From assembly GCF_026891035.1 (NCBI RefSeq), contig NZ_JAPTGG010000002.1, positions 124,001 to 188,000 on the forward strand: 64,000 nucleotides of DNA. The letters are read 5' to 3'. This DNA is from Dasania phycosphaerae (GTDB lineage: Bacteria > Pseudomonadota > Gammaproteobacteria > Pseudomonadales > Dasaniaceae). Numbering within the stretch: position 1 is the stretch's first letter; each line of letters opens with the position of its first letter. The position numbers were made by a program, and so were the translations under genes. The notes beneath the pieces were generated by a model that did no database searches, was not told the DNA's origin, and was given only the letters and a program-made list of their open reading frames with translations. Positions 26,579 to 35,235 of the stretch are shown here, one piece after another.

Positions 26579-27012
26579 TCCTCACGGCCTACACGCACGG
26601 CTAGCACATCACATTTTGCGCCGTGCAACACGCTGTTGGCAGTGGAGCCCAGCAGCAGGGCTAAACCGTGGCGGCCGTGGCTGCCTATCACGATAACATC
26701 GGCATTAAGCTCTTCGGCGGCGTTGTGGATTTCGGTTTCAGGGCGGCCCATCACTATGTGTTGGTGGCTGGCGGCTATGTTATGGCGCTGGCCCAGCTCG
26801 CTAAGCTGTTGTTTGGCCTGTTGCTGTATGTCGTCCTGGATGGTGGAAAAATCCATAGGGATATCACCGCCATAGGCAAAACTGATGGGTTCCACCACAT
26901 GTATCATGTGCAAGGTGCTGCCTTCAGTTTGTATGCTCTGGGCTTTGGTTATTACCTGTTCAGCTTCATCGGTGAGATCGACTGCTAACAGTATATTTTT
27001 ATAATGGCTCAT
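26575..27012 (-). CDS. Universal stress protein (UspA family)
   Basis: 145 residues. The fold starts with ILLAVDLTDEAEQVITKA, and the ATP-binding signature GSHGRHGLALLLGSTANSVL is complete (G-2x-G-9x-GS/TVA type), followed by CDVLAVRV. It is probably a cytoplasmic, ATP-binding stress protein. The stop codon (TAA) is read from the same TTAA that ends uup on the opposite strand. Confidence 0.93.
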   Translation of the reverse strand: MSHYKNILLAVDLTDEAEQVITKAQSIQTEGSTLHMIHVVEPISFAYGGDIPMDFSTIQDDIQQQAKQQLSELGQRHNIAASHQHIVMGRPETEIHNAAEELNADVIVIGSHGRHGLALLLGSTANSVLHGAKCDVLAVRVGRED

Positions 27013-27120
27013 TGCTAGTCCTTCTAGTTTGGGCGTTTGCTGGTGTAATTAAGGTATAAAATTGCAGTTTCGTCTAGTGATATGGGTCAAAAAAGTGCGC
27101 GATAGCGCCGAGCTTAAACT

Positions 27121-27633
27121 ATGAACTACCTGATTATTGTTATCATTATGGCCGTGGTTATAGGCCCCATTATGTGGATGATGCCCAGTGCTAGGCAACG
27201 TCAGCAAATGGCCGTTAGGCAATATGCTTTGGCGCAGGGCTTTACGATTAAAGTGACTGACCTACCACAAAGCCACCGGCAGCGTGTTCGTAAAGAGCCT
27301 GTTAAGCAAGGGGTGGTTTATCGTTTGCCACTACAGCAGGATAGGCCACTGGTCATGTCGCAAGTTTATTGTTTAAGCCGAGGCATAATAGATGATGTGC
27401 AGGAGCCGCAAAGCACCGATTATGAGTGGCAGGGCCAACCCTTAAACGAGGCCGAGACGTGGTTTACTGAGGCCTTGCAGCAGTGCCCGCGTACTGCCGT
27501 AGCCATTGAATACAGTGCCGCAGGGGTGGGCTGTTATTGGCAAGAGCGTGGCGGCGAGGCTGCTGTTGAGCAAATTAAAGTGGCGTTACAGCAATTACGA
27601 AAGCAATTAAAACAACTTAAGGTTAGCCCGTGA
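27121..27633 (+). CDS. Conserved membrane-anchored protein of unknown function upstream of topA
   Basis: 170 residues: one N-terminal membrane helix (YLIIVIIMAVVIGPIMWMM) followed by PSARQRQQMAVRQYALAQGF, the region that resembles a signature seen in Pseudomonas-type proteins, sometimes annotated YajC-like, that lie near topA. The rest is a soluble cytoplasmic domain ending in a basic helix (VALQQLRKQLKQLK). Function unknown. The gene overlaps the DUF1653 gene by four bases (GTGA), so the two are translationally coupled. Confidence 0.75.
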   Translation: MNYLIIVIIMAVVIGPIMWMMPSARQRQQMAVRQYALAQGFTIKVTDLPQSHRQRVRKEPVKQGVVYRLPLQQDRPLVMSQVYCLSRGIIDDVQEPQSTDYEWQGQPLNEAETWFTEALQQCPRTAVAIEYSAAGVGCYWQERGGEAAVEQIKVALQQLRKQLKQLKVSP

Positions 27634-27869
27634 AAACAATAAAACCCGGCATCTATCGGCATTATAAAGGTCAAAACTATCAGGTCTATGAAGTGGCTAC
27701 CCATTCAGAAACCGAAGAGCTCTTGGTGGTTTATCGACCGCTGTACGGTGATAAGGCCCTATGGGTAAGGCCCTTGACTATGTTTACAGAAACGGTTTGC
27801 ATAGAGGGCAAGAGCCTGCCACGCTTTGCCTGGCTGGCCGCTAGTGAAGCAGAGGCCCAGCAATTATAA
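27630..27869 (+). CDS. DUF1653 small protein
   Basis: 79 residues: KPGIYRHYKGQNYQVYEVATHSETEELLVVYR, then WVRPLTMFTETV and PRFAWL. This is the complete DUF1653 profile, an SH3-like small beta fold. The GTG start codon overlaps the stop of the preceding gene. No function is known for the family. Confidence 0.92.
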   Translation: MKTIKPGIYRHYKGQNYQVYEVATHSETEELLVVYRPLYGDKALWVRPLTMFTETVCIEGKSLPRFAWLAASEAEAQQL

Positions 27870-27957
27870 GCTTAAAAAGTAGGCTGTTTTTTGCGCAGAA
27901 TCGTTCGCAGGCAGGGTGATTTTGCGCGGCAGAATTATAAAAAATAAAATCTTCTTC

Positions 27958-27986
27958 TTGACCCTTGTGCTTTCAGCACTTATATA
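27958..27986 (+). promoter_or_regulatory. Strong sigma-70-type promoter for topA
   Basis: TTGACC (27958-27963), an exact 17-nt spacer and TATATA (27981-27986). It lies 46 bases upstream of the topA start codon, in the gap after the DUF1653 gene. E. coli topA promoters respond to supercoiling; whether this one does is not visible. Confidence 0.65.
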
Positions 27987-28031
27987 TGTCGCAATTAAAC
28001 ATTCCCGTTATCCCCCCTACAGAAGGACAGT

Positions 28032-30686
28032 ATGGCAAAGTCATTAGTAATAGTTGAGTCGCCGGCTAAAGCAAAAACGATTAATAAGTACCTAGGAAAG
28101 GACTTCGTCGTTAAATCCAGTGTGGGTCATATACGGGATTTACCCACCGCGGGCAGCAGCAAATCTGATCCTAAAGAGCGGGCTAAACAAGCGGCTAAAA
28201 CCCGCAAAATGACCCCCAAGGCCAAAGAAACTTATAAAAAGAAGAAGGCCACCGAGCAATTAATTAAGCGCATGGGTATTAACCCAGAACAAAACTGGGA
28301 GGCGCATTATGAAATATTGCCTGGCAAAGAAAAGGTGGTTAACGAATTAAAACAATTAGCGAAAGACGCCGATCACATCTATCTCGCAACCGATTTGGAC
28401 CGCGAGGGAGAGGCCATAGCCTGGCATTTGCGTGAAGCTATAGGTGGCGACGAAAGCCGTTACCGCCGCGTAGTGTTTAATGAAATTACCAAAAAGGCCA
28501 TACAAGAGGCCTTTGAAAAGCCCGGCGCTTTGGACATTAGCCGGGTTAATGCCCAGCAGGCCAGACGCTTTTTAGATCGTGTAGTTGGCTATATGGTATC
28601 GCCCTTATTATGGGCAAAAGTCGCCAGAGGCCTATCGGCGGGCCGTGTGCAATCGGTGGCCACGCGTTTGGTGGTAGAGCGTGAGCAAGAGATACGCGCC
28701 TTTGTGCCTGAAGAGTATTGGCAGGTCTTTGTCGATGCTGAAGCTAAAGCCGGTGAGTTGTGCCTGGAATTAAAAAAACAAGGCGATAATAATTTCCGCC
28801 CTAATAGCGAGCAGCAAACTAACGAGGCTTTAGCTTTATTAAAGCAGCATGACTTTGTAGTAGCGCAGCGCAATGATAAGCCTACCACTTCAAAACCCAG
28901 TGCCCCCTATATTACCTCTACCTTGCAACAGGCGGCCAGTACCCGTTTAGGCTTTGGCGTTAAGAAAACCATGATGATGGCGCAGCGTTTATACGAGGCG
29001 GGTTACATCACCTATATGCGTACAGACTCGACCAACCTCAGCGCTGAAGCAGTTGCCAATTGCCGCGACTATATAGGCGAACGTTACGGCAAGCGTTATT
29101 TACCCGATGCGGCTATTTCTTATAGCAGCAAAGAGGGCGCGCAAGAGGCGCACGAAGCGATACGCCCCTCCGATGTAAGCGTAGAAACCAAAAACCTTAA
29201 AAATATGGAGCGCGATGCCGAGCGCCTATATGAACTTATTTGGCGTCAGTTTGTAGCCTGCCAAATGACTCCCGCTGAATTCACCAGTACTAGCATTATT
29301 GTTAAGGCGGGTGAATTCGAGCTGCGTACTCGTGGTAGAATTTTGCGCTTTGATGGCTTTTTAAAAGCACAGCCGCCAGCAGCGAAAAAAGACGAAGATG
29401 TCATCATTCCCGATGTAAAAGTGCAGGACGTACTGGCTGTTAAAAAAATAGAGCCCAGCCAACATTTTACTAAACCTACTGCCCGCTATGGCGAAGCCAG
29501 CTTGGTAAAAGAGCTGGAGAAGCGTGGTATAGGTAGACCTTCTACTTACGCCTCGATTATTTCTACTATCCAAGATAGGGGCTATGTGCGGGTAGAGAAC
29601 CGGCGTTTTTACGCTGAAAAAATGGGCGATATTGTTACCGAGCGTTTGGTAGAAAGCTTTGACGATTTATTGGATTACAGCTTTACCGCTACTATGGAAG
29701 AGTCGCTAGATAAAGTGGCCGAAGGCGAAACCGATTGGATAGCCCTGTTAAATCAATTTTATGATGGCTTTAAAGCTAAGCTAGAGCTGGCCAGTAGTGC
29801 CGAAGGTGGTATGCGCGAAAACGCCCCCACCGAAACGAATATAGAATGCCCCAAGTGTGGCCGTCATATGCAAGTACGCACGGCTAGTACGGGGGTGTTT
29901 TTAGGTTGTTCGGGTTATTCCCTGCCACCTAAAGAGCGCTGTAAAAGCACGATTAATTTGGTGTCTGGCGATGAGGTCGTTAGTGCCGATGATAATGATG
30001 ACGAAGCTGAATCCCGCTTACTGATTAATAAGCGCCGCTGTGGTATTTGTAATACCGCCATGGATAGCTATTTAATTGATGAGAGTCGCAAGCTGCATGT
30101 GTGTGGTAATAACCCCGATTGCGCTGGCTACGAAGTAGAAACGGGCTCCTTTAAAATTAAAGGCTATGAAGGTCCGGTGCTGGAGTGTGATAAGTGCTCT
30201 GCCGAGATGCAATTAAAAACCGGCCGCTTTGGTAAGTACTTTGGTTGCACCAATGAAGAGTGTAAAAACACCCGCAAATTATTGCGCAACGGTGAAGCGG
30301 CGCCACCAAAAATGGACCCCGTGCCTATGCCAGAGCTAAAGTGCGTGAAAGTAGACGACCATTATATTTTGCGCGACGGTGCTTCTGGCTTGTTTTTAGC
30401 CGCCAGTAATTTCCCTAAAAATCGCGAAACCCGTGCGCCTTTAGTGGAAGAACTAATACCTCATAAAGACGAAATTGATATTAAGTACGCGCATATTATG
30501 AAAGCGCCTACTGAAGATAATAATGGCATTAAAACCGTCGTGCGCTTTAGCCGTAAAACCAAAGAGCAATATGTGCAATCCGAAGTCGATGGCAAGGCCA
30601 CTGGTTGGAAGGCTTTTTACAGCAAGGGCAAATGGCAAGTAGAAGAGCCCCCGGCTAAACGCAAAGCTGCGACTAAAAAGAAATAA
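28032..30686 (+). CDS. topA: DNA topoisomerase I
   Basis: 884 residues. An N-terminal Toprim domain (LVIVESPAKAKTINKYLG; ATDLDREGEAIAWHL) is followed by the type IA core with catalytic Y328 in TYMRTDSTN, and the conserved GRPSTYASIISTIQDRGYV. At least three zinc ribbons occur toward the C-terminus (IECPKCGRHM, RCGICNTAM, LECDKCSAEMQLKTGRFGKYFGC), then a basic Lys-rich end. The enzyme relaxes negatively supercoiled DNA. GAAGGA before the ATG is a good ribosome-binding site. Three bases separate it from the DUF6586 gene, so they are likely co-transcribed. Confidence 0.98.
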   Translation: MAKSLVIVESPAKAKTINKYLGKDFVVKSSVGHIRDLPTAGSSKSDPKERAKQAAKTRKMTPKAKETYKKKKATEQLIKRMGINPEQNWEAHYEILPGKEKVVNELKQLAKDADHIYLATDLDREGEAIAWHLREAIGGDESRYRRVVFNEITKKAIQEAFEKPGALDISRVNAQQARRFLDRVVGYMVSPLLWAKVARGLSAGRVQSVATRLVVEREQEIRAFVPEEYWQVFVDAEAKAGELCLELKKQGDNNFRPNSEQQTNEALALLKQHDFVVAQRNDKPTTSKPSAPYITSTLQQAASTRLGFGVKKTMMMAQRLYEAGYITYMRTDSTNLSAEAVANCRDYIGERYGKRYLPDAAISYSSKEGAQEAHEAIRPSDVSVETKNLKNMERDAERLYELIWRQFVACQMTPAEFTSTSIIVKAGEFELRTRGRILRFDGFLKAQPPAAKKDEDVIIPDVKVQDVLAVKKIEPSQHFTKPTARYGEASLVKELEKRGIGRPSTYASIISTIQDRGYVRVENRRFYAEKMGDIVTERLVESFDDLLDYSFTATMEESLDKVAEGETDWIALLNQFYDGFKAKLELASSAEGGMRENAPTETNIECPKCGRHMQVRTASTGVFLGCSGYSLPPKERCKSTINLVSGDEVVSADDNDDEAESRLLINKRRCGICNTAMDSYLIDESRKLHVCGNNPDCAGYEVETGSFKIKGYEGPVLECDKCSAEMQLKTGRFGKYFGCTNEECKNTRKLLRNGEAAPPKMDPVPMPELKCVKVDDHYILRDGASGLFLAASNFPKNRETRAPLVEELIPHKDEIDIKYAHIMKAPTEDNNGIKTVVRFSRKTKEQYVQSEVDGKATGWKAFYSKGKWQVEEPPAKRKAATKKK

Positions 30687-30689
30687 ATT

Positions 30690-31187
30690 ATGGCTAATAC
30701 GCTGCGCGATGAGGTTAATTTACGGCTTTATTGTTGTCGCCTGCAATTAGAGCAATATCAGCAATATCTTAACGCCGCCGAGCTGCCCCTTACTGTGATT
30801 CGTCATTTAGCGGGGGAGGCGGCCTGCATACACTTACAACGCTGCTACCAAGCTTATCTGTTAGAGCTGGGCCAGGCTTATAATGTCAGCGCCGCTGGCT
30901 GCTGTAGTGCTCAGTCCTTAGCAGCATTAATGGCCGCGCAGGGGATTAGCGCGGCTGAAATTACCCAGCTCTGTGAGCTGGAGTCTGACGCGGCTAGCTG
31001 GTTGTCGGCCTTATTGGCGGCAGCGGGGCCTGTGAGCGCTCCTGCAGAGGTCAAGCAGCAGCCCCCTGCGCAGATAAGGCTAACAGCCTTGGAGCCCAGT
31101 ATGCTGGATTTAGAGGCCTTGCAAACGGCCTATGAGTCCTTAAGACAGCTAATTGAAGGTCAGCGCAGCTTGACGCAAGAGTGGTAG
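30690..31187 (+). CDS. DUF6586-like conserved protein next to topA
   Basis: 165 residues, predominantly helical, no signal or membrane segment. The start MANTLRDEVNLRLYCCRLQLEQYQQYL and position directly after topA match a conserved topA-linked hypothetical family of Pseudomonas-like gammaproteobacteria (DUF6586). Six Cys residues are spread through the first ~100 residues without a clear metal motif. The middle stretch is Ala/Pro-rich (AAAGPVSAPAEVKQQPPAQ). Function unknown. Confidence 0.72.
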   Translation: MANTLRDEVNLRLYCCRLQLEQYQQYLNAAELPLTVIRHLAGEAACIHLQRCYQAYLLELGQAYNVSAAGCCSAQSLAALMAAQGISAAEITQLCELESDAASWLSALLAAAGPVSAPAEVKQQPPAQIRLTALEPSMLDLEALQTAYESLRQLIEGQRSLTQEW

Positions 31188-31243
31188 TCTGAGGGTCTGG
31201 CTGTTACCATAGACGGCAGATTCACAGTGTTAGGTTTGTTATC

Positions 31244-31495
31244 GTGCCCTCATCCGTATTAGAAATTATTGAATTAGCCAACGGCGATATAGTCTTAAAG
31301 CGCGCAGAACATGGCGATGATGCTTTAGTAACTATACGATTTTCCGACGAGGCCAAAGCATTTATAGACGATGGCACTATAGACGTGGCCAAAGCTATGA
31401 TACAGGCTGGCATAGAGGCCGCCTCAGCCATAGCAGATGAACGTGGCGTGGCCAAGGCTGAAATTATTGATAGTGCAGAGCACACTTTGCACTGA
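31244..31495 (+). CDS. Small conserved hypothetical protein
   Basis: 83 residues starting from GTG at 31244 (AGGT about nine bases upstream). The sequence VLEIIELANGDIVLKRAEHGDDALVTIRFS, then VAKAMIQAGIEAA, resembles a small conserved gammaproteobacterial family; I know of no function. It is acidic and probably cytoplasmic. It is the last gene before the first large repeat locus. A 7-bp hairpin (TAGCTGC-TGT-GCAGCTA, 31502-31518) follows the stop codon but has no strong T run. Confidence 0.75.
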   Translation: MPSSVLEIIELANGDIVLKRAEHGDDALVTIRFSDEAKAFIDDGTIDVAKAMIQAGIEAASAIADERGVAKAEIIDSAEHTLH

Positions 31496-31595
31496 CGCTT
31501 TTAGCTGCTGTGCAGCTATTAAATTCTTGGTTATTCCTAAATCATCTTCTTTAGTTAGCGCGATTTTGCGGGTATTAAACAAAGACGTTTCCGCG

Positions 31596-31796
31596 TTGGC
31601 ATTATTAGAAGTTTTAAATCCGGCAATGCCACAAGCTCATTGCTCCATGATGGCGGCGCTGTTCTGCAGGTGGCGGGCTACCCTCACTCCCACCTGAGCC
31701 CGTCTCCCCTGAGGGGAAAGCAGCCGGTCTCAGTCGCTCACTCAGCGCTCATCTTTTATATTCCGCAATAACCTTCAGCCATTATCTGCCTATCGC
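31596..31796 (+). repeat. B element, copy 1 (locus 1)
   Basis: Starts TTGGCATTATTAGAAG and ends CTGCCTATCG. Contains TCATTGCTCCATGATGGCGG, a nested hairpin around CCCCTGAGGGG, and CTTTTATATTCCGC near the right end. Here the outer stem has decayed to CTGAG/CTCAG. The 100 bases before it (31496-31595) hold only a short hairpin. Orientation '+' is the one defined by the A stem (see A elements). Confidence 0.85.
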
Positions 31797-31839
31797 ATGG
31801 TATTAGAGTACAGTTTTCTTAACTGCAGAGTCAGAATTC

Positions 31840-31997
31840 GCACGATAGCAGAGGGCTGAGCCGGGTGCTGTCGCGAAATATAAGAGGGCTGGCCGTGGTA
31901 GCGGATGAGACAGCGTAGTGCTTTAAGGCTCAGTAGCGGACACGGGTACCCCGGAGGGGCCAGACCATGTAGCGACAGTATCCGGCTCAGCCATCGG
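31840..31997 (+). repeat. A element, copy 1 (locus 1, short centre)
   Basis: Opens GCACGAT and closes CCATCGG. The 21-bp arms are 31854-31874 and 31972-31992, fully pairable with two G-U. Inner CTGGCC/GGCCAG pairing and a central GCxxTTAAGGC are present. The centre is the short type with CGGGTACCCCGG. Confidence 0.9.
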
Positions 31998-32054
31998 AGG
32001 TTAATAAACTATTGTGTGGCTTAAGTTGTTCTTGGCAAAAAAGAATCTTACCTG

Positions 32055-32242
32055 TTGGCATAATTAGAAGTTTTAAATCCGGCAATGGCACAAGGTCATT
32101 GCTCCATGATGGCGGCCTTCCAGGCTACCTTCACTCCCGCCTGAGCCCGTCTCCCCTGCGGGGAAAGCAGTCGGTCTCAGGCGCTCCTTCAGCGCTCATC
32201 TTTTATATTCCGCAATAACCTTCTGCCATTACCTGCCTATCG
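32055..32242 (+). repeat. B element, copy 2 (locus 1)
   Basis: Complete B: the outer stem CGCCTGAG/CTCAGGCG (32138-32183) is perfect, the inner hairpin is CCCC-TGC-GGGG, and a small hairpin GCGCT/AGCGC follows. A 45-nt spacer to the next A carries GTACATCAAAGTAC and a T run. Confidence 0.9.
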
Positions 32243-32287
32243 TAGTACATCAAAGTACATATTTTTTACCGGAAGCAGTAAACGCTA

Positions 32288-32459
32288 GCACGATGCACGA
32301 GGGTTGAGCCGGGTGCTGTCGCGAAATATAAGAGGGCTGGCCGGGGTAGCGGATGAGACAGCGTAGCGCCTTAAGGCTCAGTAGCGGACGCGGGCGTCTT
32401 TTTAGATAAAGGGCGGAGGGGCCAGGCTATGTAGCGGCGGCATCCGGCTCAGCCATCGG
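32288..32459 (+). repeat. A element, copy 2 (locus 1, long centre)
   Basis: Left arm GGTTGAGCCGGGTGCTGTCG(C) and right arm GCGGCGGCATCCGGCTCAGC(C) pair over 21 bp with four G-U wobbles and no mismatch. The centre is the long type containing GCGTCTTTTTAGATAAAGG. Confidence 0.9.
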
Positions 32460-32496
32460 TGCAAGTAAACCACTTATTAAGCAAAGATTTCCAAGC

Positions 32497-32526
32497 AAAA
32501 AAAGCCCTTAGCTAAGTAAGGGCTTC
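32497..32526 (-). terminator. Terminator of the ETF-QO gene
   Basis: On the minus strand, AAGCCCTTA/TAAGGGCTT is followed by a run of seven T residues. It lies just past the stop codon of the ETF-QO gene. Confidence 0.85.
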
Positions 32527-32539
32527 ATCAAGATTGAGC

Positions 32540-34195
32540 TTACATATTAGGGTAATTGGGGCCGCCTAGGCCTTCGGGGGTTACCCATACGATATTTTGA
32601 CTAGGGTCTTTAATATCGCAGGTCTTGCAGTGTACGCAGTTTTGGCCGTTGATCTGAAAACGCTGTTCGCCATTGTCGTCACTCACTACCTCATAGACGC
32701 CGGCCGGGCAGTAGCGCTGCGCAGGCTCGTCGTATAAGGGCAGGTTATAGCTAATGGGTATGCTGGCATCTTTTAAGGTTAGATGGCAGGGCTGGTCTTC
32801 TTCGTGGTTGGTGTTGGACAAAAACACCGAGCTTAAGCGGTCAAAGCTAATGACGCCATCGGGTTTGGGGTAATCGATTTTTTTGCTCTGGGCTGCGGGC
32901 TTCATCTGTTCGTGGTCAGGCTTGCTGTCTGACAGGGTCCAGGGCAGGCTGCCGTTAAACAGGTTGATGTCGATAAAAGCGTAAGCCGAACCGACTAAAT
33001 TACCCCATTTGTGCTGAGCGGGGCCAAAGTTGCGCTGGGCTTTGAGCTCTTTATACAGCCAAGAGCTTTCAAAAGCTTGGGTGTATTCGGTCAATTCTTG
33101 GCCGTCTTTTTGCTCTTGGGTGATGGCTGCGTGTACAGTTTCCGCAGCAATCATGCCTGATTTCATGGCGGTGTGGCTGCCTTTGATTTTGGCGAAATTC
33201 AATGTGCCAGCGTCACAGCCAATTAATAAGCCGCCGGGAAAAGTCATCTTGGGTAGCGACTGCAGGCCGCCCTTGGCGATGGCTCTGGCGCCATAAGATA
33301 GCCGTTCGCCGCCCTCCAAAATGCTCTTAACCGCAGGGTGCTGCTTAAAGCGCTGAAACTCTTCGAAAGGGCTAACATGGGGATTGCTATAACCTAAATC
33401 GGTGATTAGGCCTAGCGAGACCTGATTGTCTTCTACGTGGTAGAGAAAGCCGCCACCAAAACTACCGCTTTCGGTGAGTGGCCAGCCGGTGGAGTGAAAC
33501 ACCTTACCTTGCTGGTGTTTGTCGTCCGCTATTTTCCAGATCTCTTTAATGCCTAGGCCGTAGTGCTGGGGGTCTTTGCCGGCATCTAGCTGAAACTGCT
33601 CAATGATTTGCTTGCCTAAATGGCCTCGGCAGCCTTCGGAGAATAGGGTGTATTTGGCGTGTAGTTCCATGCCTTCGGTGTAGCTGTCTTTATGGCTGCC
33701 ATCTTCGGCTACGCCCATATCGCCGGTGGCTATACCTTTAACGCGGCCATCTTCGTGGTAGAGCACCTCGGCGGCGGCAAAGCCGGGGTAAATCTCGGCA
33801 CCCAGCTCTTCGGCTTGTTCTGCCAGCCAGCGGCAGAGGTTACCCAGGCTGATAATATAATTGCCTTCATTGTGCATGGTTTTGGGTACGGCCCAGCCCG
33901 GTACGCCTATGCTTTTCTCGGCGCTGGTCATATAGCAAATTTCGTCGTGGCTGACCTTGGTGTGCAAGGGCGCGCCTTTGTCGCTCCAGTCAGGGAATAG
34001 TTCATTGAGGGCTGTGGGTTCAAAGACCGCACCAGAGAGTATATGGGCACCAACCTCTGAACCTTTCTCAACCACGCAAACGCTAATATCGTTGCCGGTC
34101 TCTAAGCTAAGCTGGCGTATGCGGCAGGCTGCTGATAGGCCAGCAGGGCCTGCGCCGACGATGACAACGTCGAACTCCATTGATTCTCTTTCCAC
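32540..34195 (-). CDS. etfD: Electron transfer flavoprotein-ubiquinone oxidoreductase
   Basis: About 551 residues. The FAD-binding motif VVIVGAGPAGLSAACR is near the N-terminus. The C-terminus has the 4Fe-4S ligands CPAGVYEV and NCVHCKTCDIKDP, and the conserved end TPEGLGGPNYPNM. The enzyme passes electrons from reduced ETF to ubiquinone at the inner membrane. The GTG at 34195 is chosen because AGAGGA lies seven bases before it and because family members begin MERExMEFDVV; an ATG six codons later is possible. It is divergent from etfBA, with 290 bp between them. Confidence 0.95.
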   Translation of the reverse strand: MERESMEFDVVIVGAGPAGLSAACRIRQLSLETGNDISVCVVEKGSEVGAHILSGAVFEPTALNELFPDWSDKGAPLHTKVSHDEICYMTSAEKSIGVPGWAVPKTMHNEGNYIISLGNLCRWLAEQAEELGAEIYPGFAAAEVLYHEDGRVKGIATGDMGVAEDGSHKDSYTEGMELHAKYTLFSEGCRGHLGKQIIEQFQLDAGKDPQHYGLGIKEIWKIADDKHQQGKVFHSTGWPLTESGSFGGGFLYHVEDNQVSLGLITDLGYSNPHVSPFEEFQRFKQHPAVKSILEGGERLSYGARAIAKGGLQSLPKMTFPGGLLIGCDAGTLNFAKIKGSHTAMKSGMIAAETVHAAITQEQKDGQELTEYTQAFESSWLYKELKAQRNFGPAQHKWGNLVGSAYAFIDINLFNGSLPWTLSDSKPDHEQMKPAAQSKKIDYPKPDGVISFDRLSSVFLSNTNHEEDQPCHLTLKDASIPISYNLPLYDEPAQRYCPAGVYEVVSDDNGEQRFQINGQNCVHCKTCDIKDPSQNIVWVTPEGLGGPNYPNM

Positions 34196-34374
34196 GAAAT
34201 AGTCCTCTTGCTTACACATGGGGGGCGCTACAATGCTGTCAGCGATTTAATAGCGCTCGATTATATAGCGGGTGAAAATGAAACCGCAATGCTAAAACCC
34301 CTTGATTTGCCTATGTTTTAGCCTAATTGTCACAATGGGCATAAATGTTAATAGGCGTGGGCAGATTGGACTAT

Positions 34375-34398
34375 TGACCCCATATTCAATAATGGTCA
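34375..34398. promoter_or_regulatory. Candidate operator palindrome between ETF-QO and etfBA
   Basis: TGACC and GGTCA are separated by 14 bases in the divergent intergenic region. Nothing identifies a regulator, and a 5-bp palindrome can occur by chance. Confidence 0.2.
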
Positions 34399-34444
34399 CT
34401 ATGGCTGCCCCTCGTTGGGGGTATAGCAAAAGTTAATCTATGCT

Positions 34445-34453
34445 TGCTATAGT
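34445..34453 (+). promoter_or_regulatory. Candidate extended -10 for etfBA
   Basis: TGCTATAGT fits an extended -10 (TGn-TATAAT-like), about 33 bases before the etfB start codon; no convincing -35 is visible. Confidence 0.35.
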
Positions 34454-34485
34454 CACAAATCCATAACGAATAAAACGGTGAGTCT

Positions 34486-35235
34486 ATGAAGGTTCTTGTT
34501 GCTGTCAAACGAGTAGCAGACTACAACGTTAAGGTTAGGCCAAAAGCCGACGGCACAGGTGCAGACCTTAACAATGTGAAAATGGCGATTAACCCTTTTT
34601 GTGAAATCGCAGTTGAAGAAGCGGTACGCTTAAAGGAAAAGGGTATAGCCACTGAGGTGGTCGCAGTTTCTATAGGTGATAAAGCCTGTCAGGAGCAAAT
34701 CCGCACTGCTTTAGCCTTAGGTGCTGACCGCGGTATACATGTTGAAAGCAGCGAGACACTGCAGCCTTTAGCCATAGCCAAATTACTAAAAGCCGTGGTT
34801 GATAAAGAGCAGCCCGAGCTGGTGCTTATGGGCAAGCAGGCCATCGATGGTGATAACAACCAAACGGGTCAAATGCTAGGTGCCTTGGCGAATATGCCGC
34901 AGGGTACTTTTGCCTCTGAGGTGAATATTGCCGATGGTAAGGTAGCCGTTACCCGTGAAATAGACGGCGGCTTGCAAACCTTGAGCTTAACGCTGCCAGC
35001 CATAGTGACTACCGACCTGCGTTTAAACGAGCCCCGTTACGCTAAGCTACCTAATATCATGAAGGCGAAAAAGAAGCCTTTGGATGTGTTAACCCCTGAA
35101 GAGTTGGCAGTTGATGTAGCACCACGTTTAACCACGGTTAAAGTTGAGCCACCTGCCGAGCGCGCTGCCGGTATTAAGGTAGAGTCTGTGGCTGAATTGG
35201 TTGATAAATTAAAAAATGAGGCGAAGGTGATCTAA
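34486..35235 (+). CDS. etfB: Electron transfer flavoprotein beta subunit
   Basis: 249 residues starting MKVLVAVKRVADYNVKVR. Family motifs are ALALGADRGIHVE, LVLMGKQAIDGDNNQTGQMLGAL and TDLRLNEPRYAKLPNIMKAKKKP. The subunit holds the AMP site and interacts with dehydrogenases. The gene overlaps etfA by one base. The heterodimer accepts electrons from acyl-CoA and other dehydrogenases and delivers them to ETF-QO, encoded divergently. Confidence 0.98.
   Translation: MKVLVAVKRVADYNVKVRPKADGTGADLNNVKMAINPFCEIAVEEAVRLKEKGIATEVVAVSIGDKACQEQIRTALALGADRGIHVESSETLQPLAIAKLLKAVVDKEQPELVLMGKQAIDGDNNQTGQMLGALANMPQGTFASEVNIADGKVAVTREIDGGLQTLSLTLPAIVTTDLRLNEPRYAKLPNIMKAKKKPLDVLTPEELAVDVAPRLTTVKVEPPAERAAGIKVESVAELVDKLKNEAKVI

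Noticed and set aside
31840..31997. A element as an insertion sequence or classical MITE
   Set aside because: No transposase gene is in the window and I could not find consistent short target duplications at the copy ends. A mobile origin is still possible.
31437..32218. Short ORFs inside the A/B repeats, for example 31437-31697 and 32012-32218
   Set aside because: They fall across B elements and their boundaries; the B reading frame is not kept through all copies, and the nucleotide pattern is explained by hairpins. Proteins of this kind are often over-annotated from repeats.
31596..32459. A/B loci as an integron cassette array with attC sites
   Set aside because: No integrase, no cassette ORFs between elements, and no clear R'/R'' core pairs (RYYYAAC/GTTRRRY) bounding units.
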